From NCBI RefSeq assembly GCF_005887635.2, contig NZ_CP040819.1, positions 186,001 to 250,000 of the forward strand: DNA of 64,000 nucleotides, written 5' to 3'. Position numbers and translations under genes: made by a program. Position 1 is the stretch's first letter. Each line of letters opens with the position of its first letter. This document shows, in pieces, positions 7,626-15,396 of this stretch. This DNA is from Paroceanicella profunda. Its GTDB lineage: Bacteria; Pseudomonadota; Alphaproteobacteria; Rhodobacterales; Rhodobacteraceae. The notes below the pieces were generated by a model. It was not told the origin of the DNA. It saw only the letters and a list, made by a program, of their open reading frames with translations, and ran no database searches.

Positions 7626-8792
7626 ATGTCTTCGCTTAGCAGGATTGCCCTCGGCCTCGCGGCCTCCACCTTCCTCACCTCCGGCGCCATGGCCGAGGCG
7701 GGCAAGATCAAGATCGGTCTCGTCTTCACCCTGTCCGGCCCCGCGGCCGTGCTGGGCGAGCAGGGCCGTGACGGCTTCCTCCTCGCCGCCGAGAAGCTCG
7801 GCAAGATCGGCGGTCTCGACACGGAGATCGTGGTGATCGACGACGAGCAGAAGCCGGACGTGGCGGTGAACAAGGCGCGTGAACTGGTGGAGCGCGACGA
7901 CGTGGACTTCGTCGTCGGCCCGATCTTCTCCAACATCCTGATGGCGATCGCGAAGCCGGTGACGGACGCGAACGTGATCCTCATCAGCCCGAACGCCGGA
8001 ACCTCCAACTTCGCCGGCAAGGACTGCAACCCGAACCTGTTCGTGTCCTCCTACCAGAACGACCAGGTGCACGAGGTGCTCGGCGCCTACGCCCAGAAGA
8101 TGGGCTACAACAACGTGTTCATGATGGCGCCGAACTACCAGGCGGGCAAGGACAGCCTCGCGGGCTTCAAGCACTCCTACAAGGGCGGCGTGGCCGGCGA
8201 GATCTACACCCCGCTGGGCCAGCTCGACTTCTCCGCCGAGCTCGCGCAGATCGCGGCCATGCAGCCCGACGCGGTGTTCACCTTCATGCCCGGCGGCATG
8301 GGCGTGAACCTGGTCAAGCAGTACCGCCAGGCCGGGCTGGACAGCATCCCCTTCCTCTCCGCCTTCACGGTGGACGAGACCACCCTTCCGGGTGAGAAGG
8401 ACGCGGCCCTGGGCTTCCTGGGCGGCGCGAACTGGGCACCGGACATGGATGTGCCGGAATCCAAGGAGTTCGTGAAGGCCTACGAGGCGAAGTTCGACCG
8501 CATCCCCGCCACCTACGCCATGCAGGCCTATGACGCGGCGATGATGATCGACGCTGCGGTGCGCGAGGTCGGCAACGCCGATGACACCGACGCCCTGCGC
8601 GCGGCGATGGAAAAGGCCGATTTCAAGAGCCTGCGCGGCGAGTTCAAGCTCGGGCCCAACCACTTCCCGATCCAGGACTTCTACCTCGTGAAGGCCGTGA
8701 AGCGCGAGGACGGCAAGTTCGAGACCAACATCGCCGAGAAGATCTTCGACGATTACCAGGACAACTACGTCTCCGAATGCGTGATGCCGTAA
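7626..8792 (+). CDS. ABC transporter substrate-binding protein (LivK/aromatic type)
   Basis: 388 residues from ATG 7626, chosen because AGGGAG (7611-7616) sits 9 bases away, whereas the ATG at 7620 is too close. Signal peptide about 1-22 ends at GAMA. The mature protein opens with GKIKIGLVFTLSGPAAVLGEQ, the classic type-I periplasmic-binding fold of branched-chain amino acid and aromatic-acid binding proteins. Two Cys (KDCNPN and the C-terminal SECVMP) could form a disulfide. It captures the solute in the periplasm for the LivHMGF-like complex that follows. Neighbouring aromatic catabolic genes suggest an aromatic acid ligand, which is an inference only. Confidence 0.85.
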   Translation: MSSLSRIALGLAASTFLTSGAMAEAGKIKIGLVFTLSGPAAVLGEQGRDGFLLAAEKLGKIGGLDTEIVVIDDEQKPDVAVNKARELVERDDVDFVVGPIFSNILMAIAKPVTDANVILISPNAGTSNFAGKDCNPNLFVSSYQNDQVHEVLGAYAQKMGYNNVFMMAPNYQAGKDSLAGFKHSYKGGVAGEIYTPLGQLDFSAELAQIAAMQPDAVFTFMPGGMGVNLVKQYRQAGLDSIPFLSAFTVDETTLPGEKDAALGFLGGANWAPDMDVPESKEFVKAYEAKFDRIPATYAMQAYDAAMMIDAAVREVGNADDTDALRAAMEKADFKSLRGEFKLGPNHFPIQDFYLVKAVKREDGKFETNIAEKIFDDYQDNYVSECVMP

Positions 8793-8812
8793 GGCACGCG
8801 CACCATTGACCT

Positions 8813-8836
8813 CCCGGGCGCCTGCCAGCGCCCGGG
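8813..8836 (+). promoter_or_regulatory. intra-operon stem-loop after the binding-protein gene
   Basis: Perfect 9-bp stem, CCCGGGCGC (8813-8821) with GCGCCCGGG (8828-8836), six-base loop, between the binding-protein and permease genes. Such hairpins protect or attenuate mRNA so that binding protein exceeds permease. Confidence 0.65.
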
Positions 8837-8851
8837 CAGAGACGGGATGCC

Positions 8852-9769
8852 ATGACAAATCTTCTCCTCCTCCAGGCCCTCAACGGCCTGCAGTTCGGGG
8901 TCTTGCTGTTCCTCGTCGCCGCCGGGCTGACGCTGGTCTTCGGGATCATGGACTTCATCAACCTCGCCCATGGCGTGCTCTACATGGTGGGCGCCTATCT
9001 CGTGGCCACCTTCGCGGGGCTCACGGGGAGCTTCTGGCTGGGGATCGTGATCGCGCTGCCGGTGGCGCTGGTCTTCGGGCTGCTGCTGGAGGTGCTGATC
9101 TTCCGGCGGCTCTACGACCGCTCGCATCTGGACCAGGTTCTGGCCACCTTCGGGCTGATCATGATCGTGAACGAGGGGGTGAAGATCATCTGGGGCGCCG
9201 CCCCGCTCAGCGTGCCGATGCCCGACCTGCTCTCGGGCTCGGTGCCGCTGGTAGGCATGATGCAATACCCGGTCTACCGCATCGCCATCATCGCCGCGGG
9301 GCTGCTCACCGCGCTCGGGCTCTACCTGATGATCGGGCACACGCGCATCGGCATGCTGCTGCGCGCCGGCGCCTCGAACGGCAAGATGGTCTCGGCGCTG
9401 GGGGTGAACATCCGCCGGCTGTTCATGATCGTCTTCGGCTTCGGGGCCATGCTGGCGGGTTTCGCGGGCGCGATGATCGCGCCGATCCTGTCGGTGGACC
9501 CGGGGATGGGCGAGAGCGTGCTCATTCTCACCTTCGTGGTGATCGTGATCGGCGGCATCGGCTCCATCCGCGGCGCCTTCATCGCCGCCATTCTCGTCGG
9601 GCTGGTCGACACGCTGGGCCGCACCTTCGGGCCGATCCTGCTGCGCATGGTGCTGGACCCCTCCGCCGCCTCGCAGACCGGCCGCACCCTGGCGCCGATG
9701 CTGATCTACATCCTGATGGCCGCCATCCTGTTCTTCCGCCCCGCCGGGCTGTTCGGAAGGAAATCCTGA
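8852..9769 (+). CDS. branched-chain/aromatic ABC transporter permease (LivH type)
   Basis: 305 residues with about eight membrane helices. Family motifs include ALNGLQFGVLLFLVAAGLTLVFGIMD split across the first two helices and FINLAHGVLYMVGAY, the hallmark of LivH permeases. The cytoplasmic coupling segment RAGASNGKMVSALGVNI precedes the last helices. It forms the transmembrane channel with the LivM-like subunit encoded 43 bases downstream. Confidence 0.88.
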   Translation: MTNLLLLQALNGLQFGVLLFLVAAGLTLVFGIMDFINLAHGVLYMVGAYLVATFAGLTGSFWLGIVIALPVALVFGLLLEVLIFRRLYDRSHLDQVLATFGLIMIVNEGVKIIWGAAPLSVPMPDLLSGSVPLVGMMQYPVYRIAIIAAGLLTALGLYLMIGHTRIGMLLRAGASNGKMVSALGVNIRRLFMIVFGFGAMLAGFAGAMIAPILSVDPGMGESVLILTFVVIVIGGIGSIRGAFIAAILVGLVDTLGRTFGPILLRMVLDPSAASQTGRTLAPMLIYILMAAILFFRPAGLFGRKS

Positions 9770-9812
9770 TGGCCCCGTTCGCACGCAGGCCCGCAACCGG
9801 AGGCGCCCGCGC

Positions 9813-10769
9813 ATGATTGCCCTCGCCCCCCGCACCAGGCTGCTGGTCGCGGCCGTCCTGTTCCTCCTGTTCGCCGCCCTGCCCTTCGTGGCCGCGGGCA
9901 CGGACGACCATTTCCTCGTCATCACCGCCACGCGGGTGATGGTCTTCGCCATCGCCGCGCTGTCGCTGGACCTGATCCTGGGCTACGGCGCGCTGGTGTC
10001 CTTCGGCCATGCGGCCTACCTCGGCATCGGCGCCTACACGGTGGCCATCCTCTCCTCCAACGGGGTGAGCGACCTCGCGCTGCAGATGCTGGCCGCCGTG
10101 CTCGCCTCCGCCGTCTTCGCGCTGGTGACCGGGGCGATCTCGCTGCGCACGAAGGGGGTGTATTTCATCATGATCACCCTCGCCTTCGGGCAGATGGCCT
10201 TCTTCTTCTTCGTTTCGCTCTCCTCCTACGGCGGCGATGACGGTTTCACCCTGCAGGCGCGCTCCACCCTCATGGGCACGGCCCTGCTCGAGAACGACCG
10301 GGTGTTCTTCTACGTCACCCTGGCCGCCCTCGTGCTGCTGTTCCTGTTCGCCAACGCGCTCATCGGCTCGCGTTTCGGCCGGGTGCTCACCGGCACGCGG
10401 GAGAACCCGCTGCGCATGCAGGCCATCGGCTTCACGCCGTTCCGCTACCAGCTCACCGCCTACGTGATCTCCGGCTGCATGGCCGGCATCGCCGGGGTGC
10501 TGCTGGCGAACCAGACCGAGTTCGTCTCCCCCGCCTTCATGACCTGGCACCGCTCGGGCGAGCTGATCGTGATGGTGATCCTGGGCGGCATCGGCACGCT
10601 GGTGGGCGGCATCCTGGGCGCCGCGGCCTTCCTGATGCTGGAGGAATGGCTGGCGATCTTTTCCGAGCACTGGCGCCTCGCCATGGGGGTCATCCTCGTG
10701 CTGGTGGTGCTCTTCACCCGCGGCGGCCTCACCGGCCTGCTGCGTCGGCTCCTGGGAGGTCGGGCATGA
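9813..10769 (+). CDS. branched-chain/aromatic ABC transporter permease (LivM type)
   Basis: 318 residues, polytopic. LIVM-type motifs include LDLILGYGALVSFGHAAYLGIGAY and the coupling segment NPLRMQAIGF. It is the second membrane subunit of the importer. The stop overlaps the ATPase gene (ATGA), so the two are translationally coupled. Confidence 0.88.
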   Translation: MIALAPRTRLLVAAVLFLLFAALPFVAAGTDDHFLVITATRVMVFAIAALSLDLILGYGALVSFGHAAYLGIGAYTVAILSSNGVSDLALQMLAAVLASAVFALVTGAISLRTKGVYFIMITLAFGQMAFFFFVSLSSYGGDDGFTLQARSTLMGTALLENDRVFFYVTLAALVLLFLFANALIGSRFGRVLTGTRENPLRMQAIGFTPFRYQLTAYVISGCMAGIAGVLLANQTEFVSPAFMTWHRSGELIVMVILGGIGTLVGGILGAAAFLMLEEWLAIFSEHWRLAMGVILVLVVLFTRGGLTGLLRRLLGGRA

Positions 10770-11515
10770 GCGCGCTTCTGCAGATCCGGAACCTGTGCAA
10801 GTCCTACGGCGCGCTGAAGGTGACCGACGCTGTCACCCTCGACATCGAGGAGGGCGAGCTGCACGCCATCATCGGCCCGAACGGCGCGGGGAAGACCACG
10901 CTGATCTCCCAGCTCTCCGGGCAGAACCCGTCCGATTCCGGCCAGCTCGTGTACCAGGGCCAGGACATCATGCGCCTGAGCATGGCCGAGCGGGTGGGCC
11001 GCGGCCTCGCGCGCTCGTTCCAGATCACCTCGCTGCTGCCGGGCTTCACGGTGCTGGAGAACGTGGCGATGGCGGTGCAGGCGCGCTCGGGCTCCTCGTT
11101 CCGCTTCTTCGCCCGCGCGGCGAATGAGGATGAGCTGAACCGCGAGGCGATGATCTGCCTGCGCCGGGTGAAGCTGGCGGACCGGGCGGAACGGCTCGCG
11201 GGCTCGCTCAGCCACGGCGAGCAGCGCCAGCTCGAGATCGCGGTGGCGCTGGCCACGGAGCCGCAGCTCCTGCTGCTCGACGAGCCGCTGGCTGGCACCG
11301 GCCATGAGGAATCCGCCGTGCTGGTGGAGCTGATGCGCGGCATGAAGCGCCGCCACACCGTGGTGCTGATCGAGCATGACATGGAGGCGGTCTTCGCGCT
11401 GGCGGACCGGCTGTCGGTGCTGGTCTACGGCCGGATCATCGCCACCGGCACGCCGGAGGAGATCCGCAACAACCCGGAGGTCCGCGCGGCCTATCTCGGC
11501 GAGGAGGCGGCCTGA
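10766..11515 (+). CDS. ABC transporter ATP-binding protein (LivG type)
   Basis: 249 residues. Walker A GPNGAGKTT (about 38-46), Q-loop, a LivG-type insertion around GSSFRFFARAANED, signature LSHGEQRQLEI (His replaces the first Gly of LSGGE, as is usual in LivG), Walker B LLLLDEPLAGTG, switch His in IEHDMEAVF. It ends with TGATG overlapping livF. Confidence 0.9.
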   Translation: MSALLQIRNLCKSYGALKVTDAVTLDIEEGELHAIIGPNGAGKTTLISQLSGQNPSDSGQLVYQGQDIMRLSMAERVGRGLARSFQITSLLPGFTVLENVAMAVQARSGSSFRFFARAANEDELNREAMICLRRVKLADRAERLAGSLSHGEQRQLEIAVALATEPQLLLLDEPLAGTGHEESAVLVELMRGMKRRHTVVLIEHDMEAVFALADRLSVLVYGRIIATGTPEEIRNNPEVRAAYLGEEAA

Positions 11516-12210
11516 TGCTGAAAGTGGAAGGCCTCGAGGCGGCCTATGGCGAGAGCCGGGTGTTGTTCGGCATCGACCTCACGGTGGCCGCCGGCGAGGT
11601 GGTCACCCTGCTGGGCCGCAACGGCATGGGCAAGACGACCACCATCAACTCGATTTTCGGCCTGATGCGCCCGCGCGCCGGGCGGGTGAGCGTGGGGAGC
11701 ACCGATCTCACCGGCAAGGCCCCCTACCTCATCGCCCAGGCCGGCCTGGGCCTGGTGCCCGAGGGGCGGCAGATCTTCCCCACACTCACGGTGGAGGAGA
11801 ACCTCGTCGCCACCGCGCGCGGCGGCAAGGCGGCGCGCTGGAGCCTTGCGCGCGTCTATGCCCTGTTCCCGCGCCTGCAGGAGCGCCGCCGCAACATGGG
11901 CAACCAGCTCTCGGGCGGCGAGCAGCAGATGCTCGCCATCGGCCGCGCGCTGATGACCAACCCCCGCCTCGTGGTGCTGGACGAGGCCACCGAAGGCCTC
12001 GCCCCCCTGATCCGCGAGGAGATATGGGCCTGCCTCACCAGGCTCAAGGAGGATGGAGAGGCCATCCTCGTGATCGACAAGAACGTCGACGCCCTCGCCC
12101 GCTTCGCCGATCGCCATGTGGTGATCGAGAAGGGCCGCGTGGTGTGGCAGGGCACCACGCCCGACCTGCTCGCGACACCCGACATCAAGGACCGTTTCCT
12201 GCATGTCTGA
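11515..12210 (+). CDS. ABC transporter ATP-binding protein (LivF type)
   Basis: 231 residues. Walker A GRNGMGKTT (about 36-44), signature LSGGEQQMLAIGRAL, Walker B LVVLDEATEGLAP. The usual switch-loop His is replaced: VIDKNVDALARFAD has Lys-Asn where many ABC ATPases have His-Asp, a common LivF variant (EQN/DKN). It pairs with the LivG-like ATPase to drive import. The cupin gene starts 66 bases downstream in the same unit. Confidence 0.9.
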   Translation: MLKVEGLEAAYGESRVLFGIDLTVAAGEVVTLLGRNGMGKTTTINSIFGLMRPRAGRVSVGSTDLTGKAPYLIAQAGLGLVPEGRQIFPTLTVEENLVATARGGKAARWSLARVYALFPRLQERRRNMGNQLSGGEQQMLAIGRALMTNPRLVVLDEATEGLAPLIREEIWACLTRLKEDGEAILVIDKNVDALARFADRHVVIEKGRVVWQGTTPDLLATPDIKDRFLHV

Positions 12211-12276
12211 GTGCCGCACACTGCCCGCGCGGGGCCGCCGTCCGGCGTCGCGCACCGTCTCACAGGAGAGATACCC

Positions 12277-12729
12277 ATGACCATGACCGCCGGCATCACC
12301 CGTTCCGAAGAGAGCCTCGAAGGCATCGAGTGGAACATCCTGGGCCAGCTCTACGTGCCCAAGCACCTCACCGAGAGCTCGATGTCCTGGCACGCGACCT
12401 TCCCGGTGGGGACCTTCGTGCCGCCGCACATCCACCCCACGCAGGACGAGTTCCTCTACATCCTCGAGGGCCGCTTCGACTTCGTGCTGAACGGCACGGA
12501 AGACCACGCCGAGCCGGGGGATCTCGTCCGCCTGCCCATGGGCCAGCCGCACGGCATCTTCAACAAGACCGACGCTGCTGTGAAGTGCCTGTTCTGGGTG
12601 TCGCCGGCACGGCGGCTGTTCGACCTGTTCTGGGCGCTGCACAACCTTGGCCCGACCGCGAACCCGGCCGACGTGGTGGCGGTCTCGGCGAAGCACGAGG
12701 TGGACTTCCTGCCGCCCGAGGAGGCGTGA
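12277..12729 (+). CDS. cupin-domain protein
   Basis: 150 residues from ATG 12277 with AGGAG eight bases upstream. Cupin motif 1 HIHPTQDEFLYILEG supplies a His-X-His...Glu metal triad, and motif 2 GQPHGIFN supplies the last His. A C-terminal helical segment follows. It is a small metal-binding beta-barrel, possibly a dioxygenase, isomerase or ligand-binding accessory of the adjacent monooxygenase. It sits between the importer genes and a flavin monooxygenase in one operon, so a role in catabolism of the imported compound is likely. The reaction is unknown. Confidence 0.75.
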   Translation: MTMTAGITRSEESLEGIEWNILGQLYVPKHLTESSMSWHATFPVGTFVPPHIHPTQDEFLYILEGRFDFVLNGTEDHAEPGDLVRLPMGQPHGIFNKTDAAVKCLFWVSPARRLFDLFWALHNLGPTANPADVVAVSAKHEVDFLPPEEA

Positions 12730-12733
12730 CGCC

Positions 12734-13984
12734 ATGAAGGTCATCATCGCAGGGGCCGGAATCGGCGGCCTCACCACCGCCCTCATGCTGCATGCGCGCG
12801 GCATCAAGGCCGAGATCTACGAGGCCGCACCGGAGGTGCGCGAGGTCGGCGTGGGCATCAACACCCTGCCCCATGCCATCCGCGAGCTGGCCGAGATCGG
12901 CCTGCTGCCGGCGCTCGACGCCGTGGGCATGCGCACGCGGGAGCTGATCTACCTCACCCGCCAGGGCCAGGAAGTGTGGCGCGAGAAGCGCGGCATGGAC
13001 GCGGGCCACGTGGTGCCGCAGTTCTCCATCCATCGCGGCCGGCTGCAGAAGGTCATCCATGACGCGGTGATCGAGCGGCTGGGCCCCGACGCGGTGCGCA
13101 CCGGCTGCCGGCTTTCGGGCTTCGTGCAGAACGAGGGCGGCGTGACCGCGCATTTCACCGACACGGTGGAGGGCGCCTCCGGCCTCACCGCGCGCGGCGA
13201 CGTGCTGATCTGCGCCGACGGCATCCACTCCGTGGGCCGGCGCAGCTTCTACCCGAACGAGGGTGCGCCGAGCTGGACCGGCGTGGTGATGTGGCGCGGT
13301 GCGGCCGAATGGCCGGTGTGGCTGGACGGCCGGACCATGGCCATCGGCGGCGGCATGGGCGGCAAGTTCGTGCTCTACCCCATCGCGCCGGCCGAGGGTG
13401 ACCGCCAGCTGATGAACTGGGTGGTGAACATCCGGATGAAGGACCCCGAGCAGTCCCCGCCCCCGCCCGACAACTGGTCGCGCCCGGCACGGCTGGAGCA
13501 GGTGCTGCCCTATGCGAAGCGCTTCTCCGTGCCCGGTTTCGACATCGAGGGCCTGGTGCGCGCCAGCCCGCAGATCTTCGAATACCCGATGGCGGACCGC
13601 GATCCCCTGCCCCGCTGGACCTTCGGCCGCGTCACCCTGCTGGGCGATGCCGCGCACCCGATGTACCCGGTGGGCTCCAACGGTGCGAGCCAGGCGATCC
13701 TCGACGCGCGCTGCCTCGCCGACAGCCTCGCGAAGGCCGAGCATCCGCGTGCCGGGCTCTGGGCCTATGAGAAGGAGCGCCTGCCCAAGACCGCCGAGGT
13801 GGTGATGCTGAACCGCAAGGGCGGCCCCGAGCGGGTGATCGACGAGGTGGAGAAGCGCGCCCCCGCCGGCTTCGAGGACGTGAACGAGGTACTCTCGCGC
13901 GCCGACCGCCAAGCCATCGTCGGCGGCTACGCCGGCACCGCCGGCTTCTCGGTGAACGTGCTGCGCGCGGCCCAGAGCGCCTGA
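12734..13984 (+). CDS. FAD-dependent aromatic monooxygenase (group A, PhzS/salicylate hydroxylase-like)
   Basis: 416 residues. Dinucleotide-binding GAGIGG at residues 7-12, an RGRLQ-like segment in the first third, the DG motif CADGIHS, and the FAD ribityl-binding GDAAHPMYPVGSNGA at about residue 305. It is a single-component flavoprotein that hydroxylates an aromatic ring with NAD(P)H and O2. It is most like the PhzS/flavin-dependent oxidoreductase branch (long loop with DPEQSPPPPDNW). It is the last gene of the importer operon, so it probably acts on the imported solute. Confidence 0.82.
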   Translation: MKVIIAGAGIGGLTTALMLHARGIKAEIYEAAPEVREVGVGINTLPHAIRELAEIGLLPALDAVGMRTRELIYLTRQGQEVWREKRGMDAGHVVPQFSIHRGRLQKVIHDAVIERLGPDAVRTGCRLSGFVQNEGGVTAHFTDTVEGASGLTARGDVLICADGIHSVGRRSFYPNEGAPSWTGVVMWRGAAEWPVWLDGRTMAIGGGMGGKFVLYPIAPAEGDRQLMNWVVNIRMKDPEQSPPPPDNWSRPARLEQVLPYAKRFSVPGFDIEGLVRASPQIFEYPMADRDPLPRWTFGRVTLLGDAAHPMYPVGSNGASQAILDARCLADSLAKAEHPRAGLWAYEKERLPKTAEVVMLNRKGGPERVIDEVEKRAPAGFEDVNEVLSRADRQAIVGGYAGTAGFSVNVLRAAQSA

Positions 13985-13992
13985 GGCATCCG

Positions 13993-14014
13993 CCCGCGCC
14001 CTTCGGGGCGCGGG
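13993..14014 (+). terminator. TTCG-tetraloop terminator of the importer/monooxygenase operon
   Basis: Perfect 9-bp stem CCCGCGCCC (13993-14001) and GGGCGCGGG (14006-14014) closed by a TTCG tetraloop, 9 bases after the monooxygenase stop. UUCG loops are exceptionally stable. The 3' side has no long U run. Confidence 0.75.
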
Positions 14015-14518
14015 AGGCTTTCCGGCGCAAAGCGGCGCAAGGGCCTATCGGGCTTGGGTCGCGGCCGGGTGAATGGGCCCTGTCGGGTCACGGCGGGACC
14101 TCCGCTCATCTCCGTTCGGCTGTGCCTCAGTCTGTGCTCGCAGAGGAGGGCCGCGCCCGACCCTGGGTGGGCGCGAGTTACGCTTGTGGTGGGCGATTTA
14201 TCCCGAAAGCCCCGGACGACGGTTGTGCGGCACGCGGCATCGCCATCGCGCCCGCCCGGGGGGAGGGTCGGGCGCGGCCCGGGCTGGTCGCCCGGGCGGA
14301 AGGTCCCAGCCCGGGTGGGTGGAGACCTCGCCGCAATGGTGAACCGTTCCGTTGCTCGCACCGCCCGGTCCCGTGCCGGCGGAGGACCGGAGAGGCCTTC
14401 GCCACGTCCGGCAAGCTGCGGGGGCGCCAGCCCCCTCGGCGCGCCGGGCGTTATTCCCGTCGACTGTGCAGGAGAACGCCTGTCGTGCGCAGGCCGCCAT
14501 CGGGTCCGACCCGCACAT
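14015..14518. other. non-coding gap between convergent operons
   Basis: About 500 bases of GC-rich sequence between two terminators. Open frames here lack ribosome sites and recognisable motifs. I see no gene, RNA or repeat. Confidence 0.6.
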
Positions 14519-14546
14519 AAAAGGGCCCCGGCGCGCGCCGGAGCCC
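14519..14546 (-). terminator. rho-independent terminator of the 2-aminobenzoate operon
   Basis: Read on the minus strand: GGGCTCCGGC, GCGC loop, GCCGGGGCCC, then TTTT. The 10-bp stem has one G-U pair and a true U tract, 22 bases after the RidA stop. Confidence 0.85.
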
Positions 14547-14567
14547 TCTCGCATCCTGTCGCGTGGC

Positions 14568-14978
14568 TCAGCCGTTGGGGATGACGGCCGTCGCCTCGAT
14601 CTCCACCTTCGCGCGGTCTTCCATCAGCGCCACCACCTGCACCATGGCCATGGCGGGGAAGTGCTTGCCCAGCACCTCGCGGTAGACGGCGCCCATCTCG
14701 CGCAGGTTCGCGAGGTATTCGCGCTTGTCGGTGATGTACCAGGTGAGGCGCACCAGGTGCTCGGGCTTCGCGCCCGCCTCGTCCAGCACGGCGCGGATGT
14801 TGAGCAGCGCCTGCTTCACCTGGTCCACGAAATCGTCGGTTTCGAACTCCTGGTCGGCGTTCCAGCCGATCAACCCGCCGAGCATCACGAAGCGTCCCTC
14901 GGCGACCATGCCGTTGGCATAGCCCTTCGCTGCCTTCCAGCCCGAGGGGTTCAGAAATTCATGCGGGCAGTCAGACAT
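14568..14978 (-). CDS. RidA family (YjgF/UK114) protein
   Basis: 136 residues from ATG 14978, overlapping the thioesterase stop by 8 bases. The upstream 30 in-frame residues were rejected as they belong to the thioesterase region. RidA features: GLIGWNAD, the DFVDQVKQALLNIRAVLDEAGAKPEHLVRLTWYI stretch (split motif around residues 58-92), and a C-terminal KVEIEATAVIP. Canonical RidA uses an Arg in IE.A.A; here that region reads AKVEIEATAVI without the usual Arg, so it may be a non-canonical subgroup. Last gene of the aminobenzoyl-CoA operon. Enamine or imine hydrolysis of the dearomatised 2-amino intermediate is a plausible, inferred role. Confidence 0.8.
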   Translation of the reverse strand: MSDCPHEFLNPSGWKAAKGYANGMVAEGRFVMLGGLIGWNADQEFETDDFVDQVKQALLNIRAVLDEAGAKPEHLVRLTWYITDKREYLANLREMGAVYREVLGKHFPAMAMVQVVALMEDRAKVEIEATAVIPNG

Positions 14979-15396
14979 CTTGAGTCTCGCTTTCAGTAAG
15001 TTCGGAGCCGAGGGCGGCGCGCAGCCCGTCGGGCCAGGAGCGCGGCTTGCCCGTGGTGAGGTCGACATAGACCAGCGTGCTGCGGGCCTCGAAGCGCGGG
15101 GTGCCGGCGCAGGCGCAGGTGATCGCCAGCTCCACCGAGCTGCGCCCCACCCGGGCCACGGCCACGGAGAGGTCCAGCCAGTCCTCCAGCCGCGAGGGGC
15201 TGCGGAAATCCACCTCGATGCGCGCGGTGGGCACGCCGAACTTCTCGGTCAGGTGCATCTCGGCAAAGCTCTTGCCGAGATGGTCGGTGAAGAAGCGCTC
15301 GACCGCGGCCGAGATCATCTCGAAGTAACGGGGGTAGAAGACGATCCCCGCCGGGTCGCAGTGCTGGAACTCGACCTGTCTGCGCAGGGTGAACAT
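14971..15396 (-). CDS. acyl-CoA thioesterase (4-hydroxybenzoyl-CoA thioesterase family)
   Basis: 141-residue hotdog-fold protein. The 4HBT signature FQHCDPAGIVFYPRYFEMI contains the catalytic Asp (D14). It starts one base into the stop of the CoA ligase gene and its stop overlaps RidA, so it is in the same operon. It probably hydrolyses aromatic or dead-end CoA thioesters to recover CoA. The exact substrate is not visible. Confidence 0.85.
   Translation of the reverse strand: MFTLRRQVEFQHCDPAGIVFYPRYFEMISAAVERFFTDHLGKSFAEMHLTEKFGVPTARIEVDFRSPSRLEDWLDLSVAVARVGRSSVELAITCACAGTPRFEARSTLVYVDLTTGKPRSWPDGLRAALGSELTESETQDV

Noticed and set aside
14054..14584. 176-residue open frame in the gap between convergent operons
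   Set aside because: No ribosome site, no recognisable motif, Arg/Pro/Gly-rich as expected of random high-GC frames, and it spans a terminator.
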